Part shown: one piece after another, positions 13,424 to 20,195 of the stretch
Layout of the letters: each line of letters begins with the position of its first letter
Position numbering within the stretch: position 1 is the first letter of the stretch
NCBI GenBank assembly: GCA_037133215.1
Contig: JBAXOM010000021.1
Span: 1 to 23,338 of the forward strand
Direction: 5' to 3'
Origin: F1-60-MAGs149 sp037133215
Lineage (GTDB): Bacteria; Actinomycetota; Thermoleophilia; Gaiellales; F1-60-MAGs149
Length of the DNA stretch: 23,338 nucleotides
Translations under genes and position numbers: made by a program
The notes under the pieces: model-generated
Database searches by the model: none
What the model was told of the DNA's origin: nothing
Seen by the model: only the letters and a program-made list of their open reading frames with translations

Positions 13424-14353
13424 ATGAACGTTTTCCAACGCTTCGCAGCGCTTGCGGTCGTTGCCGTCATTGCGGTGACCGCTGCCAGCTGTGGCGGAAC
13501 CACGTATCGCGACGCCAAGGTGACCGGCTCTGGCGGCTCGGCCTCGACGATGCCGAGCACGATGGCCGGCATGGATTCGATGGCGACCGATACAACCGCC
13601 ACCACTGCACCGACCGATACCATCGCGAGCACCGCGAATGCCAACGGAACTTCCATCGTCACGGTCGACCTCGCGAAGACCAGCACGTTCTCACTGGCAC
13701 CATCAATCAATTCCGTACCGGCAGGCAAGGTTACGTTCAACGTCAAAAACGACGGCACGATGGTGCACGAGATGGTCGTGGTCAAGACCGAAAAGACACC
13801 GCAGCAGTTGGCCGAGCCTGATGGAACCGCTAACGAGTCGACGAGTGTCGGCGAGGCAGCAGACATCGCTGGAGGGGCTTCGAAGAGCGTCACTCTCAAA
13901 CTGATTCCCGGTCACTACGTCCTGCTCTGTAACCTGCCGGGCCACTACAAGGGCGGCATGTACGCCGAGTTCACCGTCACCGCACCGGTCGTCAAGCCAG
14001 TCGTACCCATCACGGGTGTCACTGACGTCGCCGTCGCGCTCGCGGCCAACGATCAGTTCTCAATGCAATCTTCACTCAAAACCGTGAAGGCCGGCAAGGT
14101 GCGCTTCATCGTGACGAACTTCGGCACGATGACGCACGAGATGGTCGCCGTCTTGACGGATAAGACTCCGAAGCAGCTGACCGAGCCCGACGGCACTGCC
14201 AACGAGTCCACCAGCGTTGGCGAGGCCGCAGACCTCGAGCCTGGAGCCACCAAGATGGTCACGATCGACCTCAAGGCTGGGCACTACATCCTGCTTTGCA
14301 ACCTGCCTGGGCACTACGCCGGCGGCATGTACCAAGAATTTACCGTCACGTAA
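13424..14353 (+). CDS. Lipoprotein with two tandem type-1 copper (plastocyanin-like) domains
   Basis: A 309-residue protein. GAGGTGA lies 5 nt upstream of the ATG at 13424. A hydrophobic signal segment ends at Cys23 (TAASC), suggesting a lipoprotein. Residues 24 to about 75 are a Ser/Thr/Met-rich linker. Two cupredoxin domains follow, at about 77-187 and 198-309. Each has the full type-1 copper ligand set: His115, Cys169, His174, Met179, and His238, Cys292, His297, Met302, with the block LLCNLPGHY.GGMY in both. A 17-residue segment EPDGTANESTSVGEAAD is identical in both domains. It is probably an extracytoplasmic electron carrier or copper-binding protein; no oxidase or nitrite reductase is adjacent. 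The Met-rich linker (MPSTMAGMDSM) might also bind copper. Confidence 0.92.
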   Translation: MNVFQRFAALAVVAVIAVTAASCGGTTYRDAKVTGSGGSASTMPSTMAGMDSMATDTTATTAPTDTIASTANANGTSIVTVDLAKTSTFSLAPSINSVPAGKVTFNVKNDGTMVHEMVVVKTEKTPQQLAEPDGTANESTSVGEAADIAGGASKSVTLKLIPGHYVLLCNLPGHYKGGMYAEFTVTAPVVKPVVPITGVTDVAVALAANDQFSMQSSLKTVKAGKVRFIVTNFGTMTHEMVAVLTDKTPKQLTEPDGTANESTSVGEAADLEPGATKMVTIDLKAGHYILLCNLPGHYAGGMYQEFTVT

Positions 14354-14361
14354 GACGACAT

Positions 14362-14397
14362 GGTCGTGTCGGCCCGCAGACGCGGCTCGACACGACC
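14362..14397. terminator. Hairpin between convergent cupredoxin and zinc-ribbon genes
   Basis: GGTCGTGTCG (14362-14371) pairs perfectly with CGACACGACC (14388-14397), with GCC/GGC continuing inside. It starts 9 nt after the cupredoxin stop and ends 8 nt before the stop of the convergent gene. There is no U-tract, so bidirectional termination is inferred from location. Confidence 0.6.
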
Positions 14398-14404
14398 AAC
14401 TCGC

Positions 14405-14593
14405 TCACGACGCCGCGGGAAGTTCGAACGCAGCACCGCCGCAACACGGATCGATGTTGATCTTGCAGGTCGCGCACTGGCTATGCCCGTGGACGTCAAT
14501 CGGCGGCTCGAGGCTCTGACACATCGGACAGGGCTGTCGACAGGCCACCACAGAAGGCGGCTCGCGTTGCTGCTCGTCGGGAAGTTCGCTCAT
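14405..14593 (-). CDS. 62-residue zinc-ribbon protein
   Basis: A short protein with an acidic N-terminus and seven cysteines: Cys18, CPMC (22 and 25), CATC (40 and 43) and DPCCGG (50 and 51). The two CxxC knuckles 14 residues apart form a classic zinc-ribbon, and KINIDPCCGG adds a second possible site. I recognise no named family; small ribbons of this kind often act as adaptors or regulators. The coding sequence starts 73 nt upstream of the TRIC gene's stop, on the same strand and downstream of it. TACCCT lies 9 nt before the ATG, giving a near-leaderless start. The Cys pattern on this strand makes chance unlikely. Confidence 0.72.
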   Translation of the reverse strand: MSELPDEQQREPPSVVACRQPCPMCQSLEPPIDVHGHSQCATCKINIDPCCGGAAFELPAAS

Positions 14594-14665
14594 TGCGCTC
14601 AGAGGGTACGCCGCGCGGCACTCGGGACCGGCATGCCAGACGGCGTGGCCCCCGTTGATTTGACG

Positions 14666-15319
14666 CTACTCATCGATCGGGCGGATCGGGCGCGTGCGGA
14701 GCCCCTTCCGCTCCGCGATCACACGGATCGCGAAGACGACGATCACACAGGCAATCGGGGCAAGTCCGCCGATCCGGCCATCCAGGACGACGTAGACAAT
14801 CGTTCCCGCCACGGCCGCCACGGCATAGGGCGGGCCAGGGCGCATGATTTGGGGCACATCGCGCAACAACAACGAGGCCGCAACACCACCCCCCACCGCG
14901 GCAAACGAGCCCACCAAGATGGCCGTCAGACTCGGCAGATGAAACGTGATGGCGTACTGCGCACCGACCGCTGCAAAGAGTCCCATCGTCAGAGAATCCA
15001 AAATGAACAGCGAGTAGGAGAAGCGCGCGATTTCTCGCCCGAACGCGACGATCACAACGATCGCTACGACGACCATGGCGATGTAATACCAGTGGCGCAG
15101 TGCCTCCGGTGGCGTGTTGCCGATCAAAACATCACGGATCACGCTACCGCCAAAACCCAGCGATAGCGCCAAAATTGAGAGGCCAGCAATATCAATCTTT
15201 GGCGAGCGCTGACGTCCGAGTAACGCGCCCTGCAACGCGCCGGTTGCCGTTGCAATCAGGCTGAGCCAGATCGGCGTATCGGCTGCGATGTTCGGAATCT
15301 CGGAGGTGAAACCAGCCAC
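14666..15319 (-). CDS. TRIC/UPF0126 (YadS-like) cation channel family membrane protein
   Basis: A 217-residue protein from a GTG at 15319, chosen because TATTCT lies 6 nt upstream; an in-frame ATG at 15352 would add 11 residues. It has about seven transmembrane helices. The two UPF0126 repeats are visible: ATGALQGALLGRQ..DIAGLSILALSLGFGGSVIRDVLIG and DSLTMGLFAAVGAQYA..LVGSFAAVGGGVAASLLLRDVP, each containing the GG-x-x-x-RD or GGG-x-x-x-x-LLRD motif. Prokaryotic members are related to trimeric intracellular cation channels and may conduct K+ or other monovalent cations; glycine transport has been reported for YadS-type proteins. It is divergent from the serine hydrolase gene with only 50 nt between starts. 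Confidence 0.9.
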   Translation of the reverse strand: MAGFTSEIPNIAADTPIWLSLIATATGALQGALLGRQRSPKIDIAGLSILALSLGFGGSVIRDVLIGNTPPEALRHWYYIAMVVVAIVVIVAFGREIARFSYSLFILDSLTMGLFAAVGAQYAITFHLPSLTAILVGSFAAVGGGVAASLLLRDVPQIMRPGPPYAVAAVAGTIVYVVLDGRIGGLAPIACVIVVFAIRVIAERKGLRTRPIRPIDE

Positions 15320-15325
15320 ACCCGC

Positions 15326-15331
15326 AGAATA
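15326..15331 (-). promoter_or_regulatory. -10 element TATTCT of the TRIC gene
   Basis: TATTCT, then GCGGGT, then the GTG at 15319 on the minus strand. This decides the start used for the TRIC gene. It is 26 bp from the opposing -10 at 15358-15363, so the two promoters face away from each other within one short segment. Confidence 0.5.
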
Positions 15332-15357
15332 GGGTCGCGCGTCCCGTGGCAAGCGAC

Positions 15358-15363
15358 CATACT
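15358..15363 (+). promoter_or_regulatory. -10 element CATACT of the serine hydrolase gene
   Basis: CATACT is followed by GCCGCT and ATG at 15370. It supports the 15370 start over the longer open frame from 15346. Confidence 0.45.
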
Positions 15364-15369
15364 GCCGCT

Positions 15370-16527
15370 ATGGACCGCCCCACGCTCGCAAATTGGATGC
15401 AGCCACCTCACACGCGCTGGTCACTTCGACACGTGCGCGAGTTGATTCCCACCGGACGCATCCGCCATGGCCATCACCCACGCCCACTCAGCTTTGAGCC
15501 GGCGGGCAACCTGCTCGATCTCCGGTTCGATAGCTCGACTGGCGAGCGCGTACTGGGCGAGTACTTGGCTACGACCGAAACCGATGCGCTCATCGCAATC
15601 AAAGGCGATGCTGTTGCCCTCGAGTGGTTGGCACCGGGCATTCGCGATGACGAACCGCATCTGATGTTCAGCGTCACCAAGTCGATCACGTCGCTGCTCT
15701 GTGGGGCGCTTGTCGGCGCTGGCAAGATCGACGTCGATGCTCCCGTCATCACCTACGTGCCAGACGTTGCAGACAGTGGCTTCGGCGACGCGACGGTTCG
15801 CCATCTGCTCGATATGGAGGCGTCGTACGCATTCGTCGAGGACTACTCGCCGGGGCCAGATATCGTGCTCTACCGCAACTCGGCTGGCTGGTACCCAGCC
15901 CCACCCGACCACATGGGGCTGCACGAGTTTCTTGCCTCTCGCCAAAAAGAGGGCGAGCACGGGCAGCGCTTCCGCTACATGTCGCCGACCACAGACATGC
16001 TCGGTTGGGTCTGTGAGGCGGCCAGTGGGCTGCCGTACTCTCAGGCCGTGTCGCAATATCTCTGGGTCCCGATGGGTGCAGAAGCCGACGCGGATATGAC
16101 CCTTGATCGCTTCGGTGTGCCCCGTGCTGCCGGTGGCCTCAGCGCAACCGCGCGCGACCTTGGCCGACTCGGAATGATGGTCGCCGAAGGTGGCGCAGGC
16201 ATCGTGCCCGCGGACTTCATCGAGGACTTCACAACCGGAGGCGACCCCACTCACTGGGCAATCGGTGACTACGCCGACTGGCTGCCCGGTGGCTGCTATC
16301 GCTCCTGCTGGTATCAGCCCCGCGTCGACCCCGGCTGTGTGATGGCCGTGGGTATTCATGGCCAGATGATCTACGTCGATCGTCCCCGCGGCGTGGTCGT
16401 CGTCAAGCAATCGTCGTGGTCGATCCCCGACGACAATGCCCTTCACAGCGATGCAGAGTACGCCTGCCGAGCTATCGCTCGGGCGTTGACGGCCGAGGGG
16501 CCCGACGCGCTGCTAGCGACGCCTTAG
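15370..16527 (+). CDS. Serine hydrolase of the beta-lactamase fold (class C / 6-aminohexanoate-dimer hydrolase-like)
   Basis: A 385-residue protein without a signal peptide, so probably cytosolic. The catalytic SxxK is Ser101-Val-Thr-Lys104 in LMFSVTKSITSLLCGALV. The second motif reads Tyr203-Met-Ser205 (FRYMSPTTDMLGWVCE), as in 6-aminohexanoate-dimer hydrolases and related esterases, instead of the YxN of true class C beta-lactamases. GGLSATARDLGRLGMMVAEGG and an HGQMIYVDRPRGVVVVKQSSW segment (the HxG-type third motif) complete the fold. The likely activity is an esterase or amidase; beta-lactam hydrolysis is not indicated. The start at 15370 is set by a -10-like CATACT 6 nt upstream. It converges on the HEPN gene, overlapping its end by 4 nt (16524-16527). 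Confidence 0.92.
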   Translation: MDRPTLANWMQPPHTRWSLRHVRELIPTGRIRHGHHPRPLSFEPAGNLLDLRFDSSTGERVLGEYLATTETDALIAIKGDAVALEWLAPGIRDDEPHLMFSVTKSITSLLCGALVGAGKIDVDAPVITYVPDVADSGFGDATVRHLLDMEASYAFVEDYSPGPDIVLYRNSAGWYPAPPDHMGLHEFLASRQKEGEHGQRFRYMSPTTDMLGWVCEAASGLPYSQAVSQYLWVPMGAEADADMTLDRFGVPRAAGGLSATARDLGRLGMMVAEGGAGIVPADFIEDFTTGGDPTHWAIGDYADWLPGGCYRSCWYQPRVDPGCVMAVGIHGQMIYVDRPRGVVVVKQSSWSIPDDNALHSDAEYACRAIARALTAEGPDALLATP

Positions 16528-16850
16528 GTTTCTCGCAGTAGATCTCGTGAGGCTCGCTCGAGCTTGGCGAGCGGCTCGCCAATGAGCTCGGCGATACGCG
16601 CGTGATTGAGGCGGAAGTACTCGTGTGCAAGGTGGTTCCTCAACTCGAGGAAGGGCCGCCAGGTCGGATCACGACGAAGACTCTCAGGCAAATGGTGCAC
16701 GGCCTCACCAATCACAATCAGGTGGTATCGAACTGCAGCGAACTCCAGCTCCGAAAATACGTCGCCATCAAGCGTTTGTAGAATCGTTCGAATTTCGGTA
16801 ACTGCGGCCAAAACATCTGCAACCCGAAGTTCGAGTTCCCGTGGACTCAT
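16524..16850 (-). CDS. HEPN toxin (HepT-like, DUF86)
   Basis: A 108-residue, all-helical protein. The ATG at 16850 overlaps the stop of the upstream MNT gene as ATGA, a translational-coupling arrangement; a longer frame to 16913 lies within that gene. The HEPN RNase motif R-x4-H-x-Y is intact: Arg71-Asn-His-Leu-Ala-His76-Glu-Tyr78. GEAVHHLPESLR..PTWRPFLELRNHLAHEYF is the typical DUF86/HepT core. In HepT-MntA systems the HEPN dimer is an RNase, held inactive by AMPylation of the motif Tyr by the MNT antitoxin. The C-terminal 4 nt overlap the end of the serine hydrolase gene on the opposite strand. Confidence 0.92.
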   Translation of the reverse strand: MSPRELELRVADVLAAVTEIRTILQTLDGDVFSELEFAAVRYHLIVIGEAVHHLPESLRRDPTWRPFLELRNHLAHEYFRLNHARIAELIGEPLAKLERASRDLLRET

Positions 16851-17359
16851 AACGTCACCGCTTCCGCGAGTGCGGAGGCGGCGACGGGTTTCTTCATATA
16901 CGGGAGCGCCCAAACATCAACGCGTTCATTGAGTCGCTCGCTCACCGCGGCTCGCATGTCACTCAACGCACCGAGCCCGGCCCAATAGTCGTCGCCAACA
17001 TCCACGAGCAGATCAATATCACTTGTCGCTGTGTCATCACCACGCGCAACTGAGCCAAAAACGCGGACGTTACGCACACCATGTGCTCGGGCTAGCGCCA
17101 AAATCTCGCGGCGATGCGCCCGGAGCTTGCGCATCCGCACCGACGACGCATCGTGCGCCACCTTGACGGGAATGGCCGAAAGCTCGAGGCGCTGGCCGGC
17201 GGCACGCAACAGACGCTCGAGCGTGGCGACCGACGGCGACGACTCGCCCGACTCGTAACGGACGATCGCCGGTTGAGACGTTCCCGCGCGCCGCGCGAGT
17301 TCGGTCTGCGTGAGTCCGGCGGACACGCGTGCGGCACGAATGAGGCTGGCGGCCGACAT
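16847..17359 (-). CDS. HTH-MNT nucleotidyltransferase antitoxin (MntA-like with fused Xre domain)
   Basis: A 170-residue fusion. Residues 5-58 are an Xre-type helix-turn-helix (AGLTQTELARRAGTSQPAIVRYESG). Residues about 85-155 are a minimal nucleotidyltransferase with Gly102-Ser103, exactly ten residues, then Asp114-Ile-Asp116 (GSx10DxD) and the third acidic residue Asp148 (RVDVW), so the catalytic site appears intact. The MNT protein should AMPylate the HEPN partner encoded immediately downstream, and the HTH should repress the operon. The candidate operator, a perfect 18-bp palindrome, overlaps the promoter just upstream. TATACT ends 6 nt before the ATG, so the mRNA is probably leaderless. 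Most MntA antitoxins lack an HTH, so this is the fused variant. Confidence 0.92.
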   Translation of the reverse strand: MSAASLIRAARVSAGLTQTELARRAGTSQPAIVRYESGESSPSVATLERLLRAAGQRLELSAIPVKVAHDASSVRMRKLRAHRREILALARAHGVRNVRVFGSVARGDDTATSDIDLLVDVGDDYWAGLGALSDMRAAVSERLNERVDVWALPYMKKPVAASALAEAVTL

Positions 17360-17365
17360 GCCCTA

Positions 17366-17385
17366 AGTATACCGGTACCGGTATA
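17366..17385 (-). promoter_or_regulatory. Promoter -10 and palindromic operator of the HTH-MNT/HEPN operon
   Basis: A perfect 18-bp palindrome TATACCGGTACCGGTATA (17368-17385) overlaps a -10 hexamer TATACT (minus strand, 17371-17366) and covers much of the spacer upstream of it. A protein bound here would block RNA polymerase. Autorepression by the HTH domain is inferred from this geometry. Confidence 0.78.
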
Positions 17386-17440
17386 TCTCGTAAAACTGAC
17401 AGCTCGCATGACGCGCGAATCACCCGCGTGACCAGCTGCG

Positions 17441-17465
17441 TCCGACCCGCACCATGCGGGCCGGA
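17441..17465. terminator. Hairpin downstream of the APC permease gene
   Basis: TCCG.CCCGCA pairs with TGCGGG.CGGA around a 3-nt loop with one mismatch. It begins 15 nt beyond the permease stop on the minus strand and lacks a U-tract. Confidence 0.42.
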
Positions 17466-17479
17466 CACAGCACACACCC

Positions 17480-19036
17480 TTAGTCCCTCAGCAGATGCGG
17501 GTCGAGCGGAGTCGCGATGTCCGAGACCGGACCCGTAAACCACTTGTGGGCGCTGAGTACCCACCAGATCATGGCGCCACCCACGACGATCGCCATGGCG
17601 ATCGGCGCGTACTGGACCAGCGTCCAGTCGAAGCGCGGATCCCACGGCACACCACCAGGGTTGGTCGGCATGATGAACGCAATCGAGACCAACGCGATCT
17701 CGAGCACGGCAACCGGACACATCCACTTCCAGTGGTTCCCAAGATTCCATGGGCCCTGGACGAAGTGATTACCTTGTCGCCAACGCAACCAGATCGGGAT
17801 CGCAAAGGACACGAACAACCCGATCACCGTCACCGAGGTAACGGCGAAAAACGCAACCGGCACGACGGTGCCAGCCGGTGCGTACAACGCAGGCAACGTC
17901 AGGATGATGGCTGCGACCGCAACACCAATCGCGGCGTTCGTCGGATTCTTATTCTTGTCGACCTTCGACCATAGGCTATGGCCCGGTACCGCGCGGTCAC
18001 GCGAGAACGCAAACAACATCCGCGAGGCTGCCGTCACGCACGACATGCCACAGAAGAACTGGCCGACGCACGAGATGACCAAGATCACCTTCGCATAATT
18101 CAGCGGCAGGGCAGTCAGGAAGATCACCGGCGAGAAGCCAAAGGCGTCGTTGATCTCCTTCACGTGCGTGGACGCAAATAGAAAGGACAAGAGCAGAATC
18201 CAGCCGCCGATCCCCGAGAAGAAGATCGAACGCCAGAGACCCTGTGCAGCAGCCTTTGCCGCTCCGCCGGTTTCTTCTGAAACGTGCGCAGAGGCGTCAA
18301 ACCCGGTGATGGTGTACTGCGTCAGCAAAAAGCCGAGCGGAAGCACAAGGAACCAGTACCAACTCTCACCAAAGCCCGAATTGTTGATGCGCTCGGTAAA
18401 GACAAACGACGCAGTCTGATGGTGCTCTGGAATGAAGACCAGAATCAGCACGATCGCCGCCACGCCCGCCACGTGCCAATACACGTTGATTGACTGGAGG
18501 TGGTGGATGATGCGCGCGCCAAACACGTTGAGCAGGATGTGAACAACGACACAGACGATAAAGACCTCGAAGACGAGATTGAGGTTTGTCGGGTCCCACC
18601 ACGCGTTCCACAGATTCATCGTGGTAACGAAGAACGTCGCGAAGCCATAGTCGACGCCCGCAATGACGGCGATCAGGCCCGCCAGATTGAGCCAACCTGT
18701 CAACCAGCCGTGGACGGGTTTACCGAGCTTGAACGACCAGTAGTAGATACCGCCCGAGGTGGGCATCGCCGACACGAGCTCTGCCATGCAGAGACCAATC
18801 ACCATGATCAAGGCGGCGATGATCGGCCAACCGAGCGAGATGGCAATCGGACCACCGTTGTTCCACGCCTGACCGAAGGTCGTAAAACAGCCTGACAGGA
18901 TCGAGATGATCGAGAACGAGATGGCGAAGTTCGAAAACCCCGACCAGCGGCGATCGAATTGTTGTTTGTAGCCCAGTTCGGCGAGACGCTGCGCGTCTGC
19001 GTCGTGGAACTGAACGTCAGGTTCATTGCCCGGCAC
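17480..19036 (-). CDS. APC family amino acid permease
   Basis: A 518-residue protein with about 12 transmembrane segments. The GTG start has a strong AGAGGAGGA ribosome-binding site 4 nt upstream, one of the few clear ones here. After a short hydrophilic N-terminus comes the APC signature: FSNFAISFSIISILSGCFTTFGQAW, then AELVSAMPTSGGIYYWSFKLGKP at about 85-107. The sequence resembles the GABA/amino-acid permease branch (fungal Uga4-like and bacterial relatives), acting as an H+-coupled importer in the cytoplasmic membrane. GABA is an attractive substrate given the glutamate decarboxylase in the window, but that gene is 12 kb away and no GadC-type antiporter features are seen. The specific substrate is therefore inference. 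Confidence 0.92.
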   Translation of the reverse strand: MPGNEPDVQFHDADAQRLAELGYKQQFDRRWSGFSNFAISFSIISILSGCFTTFGQAWNNGGPIAISLGWPIIAALIMVIGLCMAELVSAMPTSGGIYYWSFKLGKPVHGWLTGWLNLAGLIAVIAGVDYGFATFFVTTMNLWNAWWDPTNLNLVFEVFIVCVVVHILLNVFGARIIHHLQSINVYWHVAGVAAIVLILVFIPEHHQTASFVFTERINNSGFGESWYWFLVLPLGFLLTQYTITGFDASAHVSEETGGAAKAAAQGLWRSIFFSGIGGWILLLSFLFASTHVKEINDAFGFSPVIFLTALPLNYAKVILVISCVGQFFCGMSCVTAASRMLFAFSRDRAVPGHSLWSKVDKNKNPTNAAIGVAVAAIILTLPALYAPAGTVVPVAFFAVTSVTVIGLFVSFAIPIWLRWRQGNHFVQGPWNLGNHWKWMCPVAVLEIALVSIAFIMPTNPGGVPWDPRFDWTLVQYAPIAMAIVVGGAMIWWVLSAHKWFTGPVSDIATPLDPHLLRD

Positions 19037-19153
19037 GGAGTCCTCCTCTGGTTAGCCCGACAGTGCGGCGCACTATCAGCCACTCCTACGCATCCCTCTG
19101 GGATAGCGCAATCATGCTCTACGAAGCAGACGTGTGCAATCCTGAGGCCGGGG

Positions 19154-20107
19154 CTACGACTCGCTACGAAAAGCAGTCGTTGCCGACAGACCCCCGCGTG
19201 GCACTAACCCGAGATCGATCAGCCACGCGGCACGATGGTCCGCAAGATCCCAAAGCGCGCCGTGCCCCCACGTACCAACACGATCAACAAGCTGGCCCGG
19301 CAGCATCAGTGGCCGCTCTGCCGTAAGGAATTTCGGTACCTGTTGTGGTGCTCCAGAGACCGGATCGGCCGTGGAGTACCAGACGTTGAGTACCGCTGAG
19401 CCTAAAGCCCGCTTACCGAGATAGGCCATCGGGCTGCGGACGACATAACACTGGCCTTTCAACGCAGGCGGGCCAGCACACTCGGCCTCGAGCTGACTGC
19501 GCCGAACGAGTGGGAGCGAGTTAAAACGAAAGCCAAGGTCGGTGATTGGATCGAGCGCAACCGTCTCGCGGTACGCACCCGGATAGCGCAACCCGACAAG
19601 CAGTGCCTCGGTGCCGCCCATCGACGAGCCAACGAGATAGAGCTTGCGGGCGTCGAGCTTCATACCCGGCAGGCGACCGGCGATGAGATTCGGTGCGGCG
19701 GCGAGATCGGCAATCTGACCGGGGGCCCCGTACGAGAATGCTCGTGTGGAATCGCCCTGCCCATCCAGACAGGCGAGAACAAAGTTGAACCGCCCCGCGA
19801 GTGTTGCCATTTGGTCGACGCAGGTACTGGCGCCACCAGCCGGATGCGCAGCGACGAGCAGCGGCAATACCTGCCCGGTGTTCTCGGCGGCGCGCGGAAA
19901 CAGGATTGTCATTGCCCGACGGTGTCCGTTCCACGTGTCGTACCAGGTGCGCAGAACCACCGTTTTCGCATCAACATCCTGGCGAACCGTGACTGCCGGC
20001 ACGTCGGGCCGAGCAGATGGGTCGGGCACAGCACGCCAGCTGGCCTGTGCAGCCAACGGGCCCGCAAGGCAAAGAATTACCACCACAAGGAATACAAAAC
20101 ATCTCAT
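19154..20107 (-). CDS. Secreted alpha/beta hydrolase (esterase/PHB depolymerase-like)
   Basis: A 317-residue protein from the ATG at 20107, where a clear signal peptide begins (MRCFVFLVVVILCLAGPLAAQA); the longer frame to 20233 has no export signal. The nucleophile elbow is Gly160-Ser-Ser162-Met-Gly164 in KLYLVGSSMGGTEALL. VLPLLVAAHPAGG is the oxyanion-hole strand, and candidate Asp and His come from WYSTADPVSGAPQ and GTWGHGALWD. Cysteines at CVDQM, LACLDG and AECAGPPALKGQCYV may form disulfides. This looks like an extracellular esterase of the depolymerase/feruloyl-esterase type; the substrate is unknown. It is divergent from the MFS gene with under 100 nt between starts, and lies 117 nt upstream of the permease gene. 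Confidence 0.88.
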   Translation of the reverse strand: MRCFVFLVVVILCLAGPLAAQASWRAVPDPSARPDVPAVTVRQDVDAKTVVLRTWYDTWNGHRRAMTILFPRAAENTGQVLPLLVAAHPAGGASTCVDQMATLAGRFNFVLACLDGQGDSTRAFSYGAPGQIADLAAAPNLIAGRLPGMKLDARKLYLVGSSMGGTEALLVGLRYPGAYRETVALDPITDLGFRFNSLPLVRRSQLEAECAGPPALKGQCYVVRSPMAYLGKRALGSAVLNVWYSTADPVSGAPQQVPKFLTAERPLMLPGQLVDRVGTWGHGALWDLADHRAAWLIDLGLVPRGGLSATTAFRSES

Positions 20108-20195
20108 CAGCCCGACATCGTGGACGACGCACTCCGTGGAGGCGGTAACGAGGCGGTGACGATTCTGCAAGAGGCACGTGCGACGATTTGTTGGC

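Noticed and set aside
14360..15166. 268-codon plus-strand frame opposite the zinc-ribbon and TRIC genes
   Set aside because: Very Arg/Asp/His-rich with no motif, while the minus strand encodes a clear membrane family.
15421..16446. 341-codon minus-strand frame opposite the serine hydrolase
   Set aside because: The hydrolase has intact SxxK and further motifs; this frame is its shadow.
17480..19036. The APC permease as a GadC partner of glutamate decarboxylase
   Set aside because: It is 12 kb away in a separate unit, and I see no sequence feature that singles out glutamate/GABA antiport; only general APC permease membership is supported.
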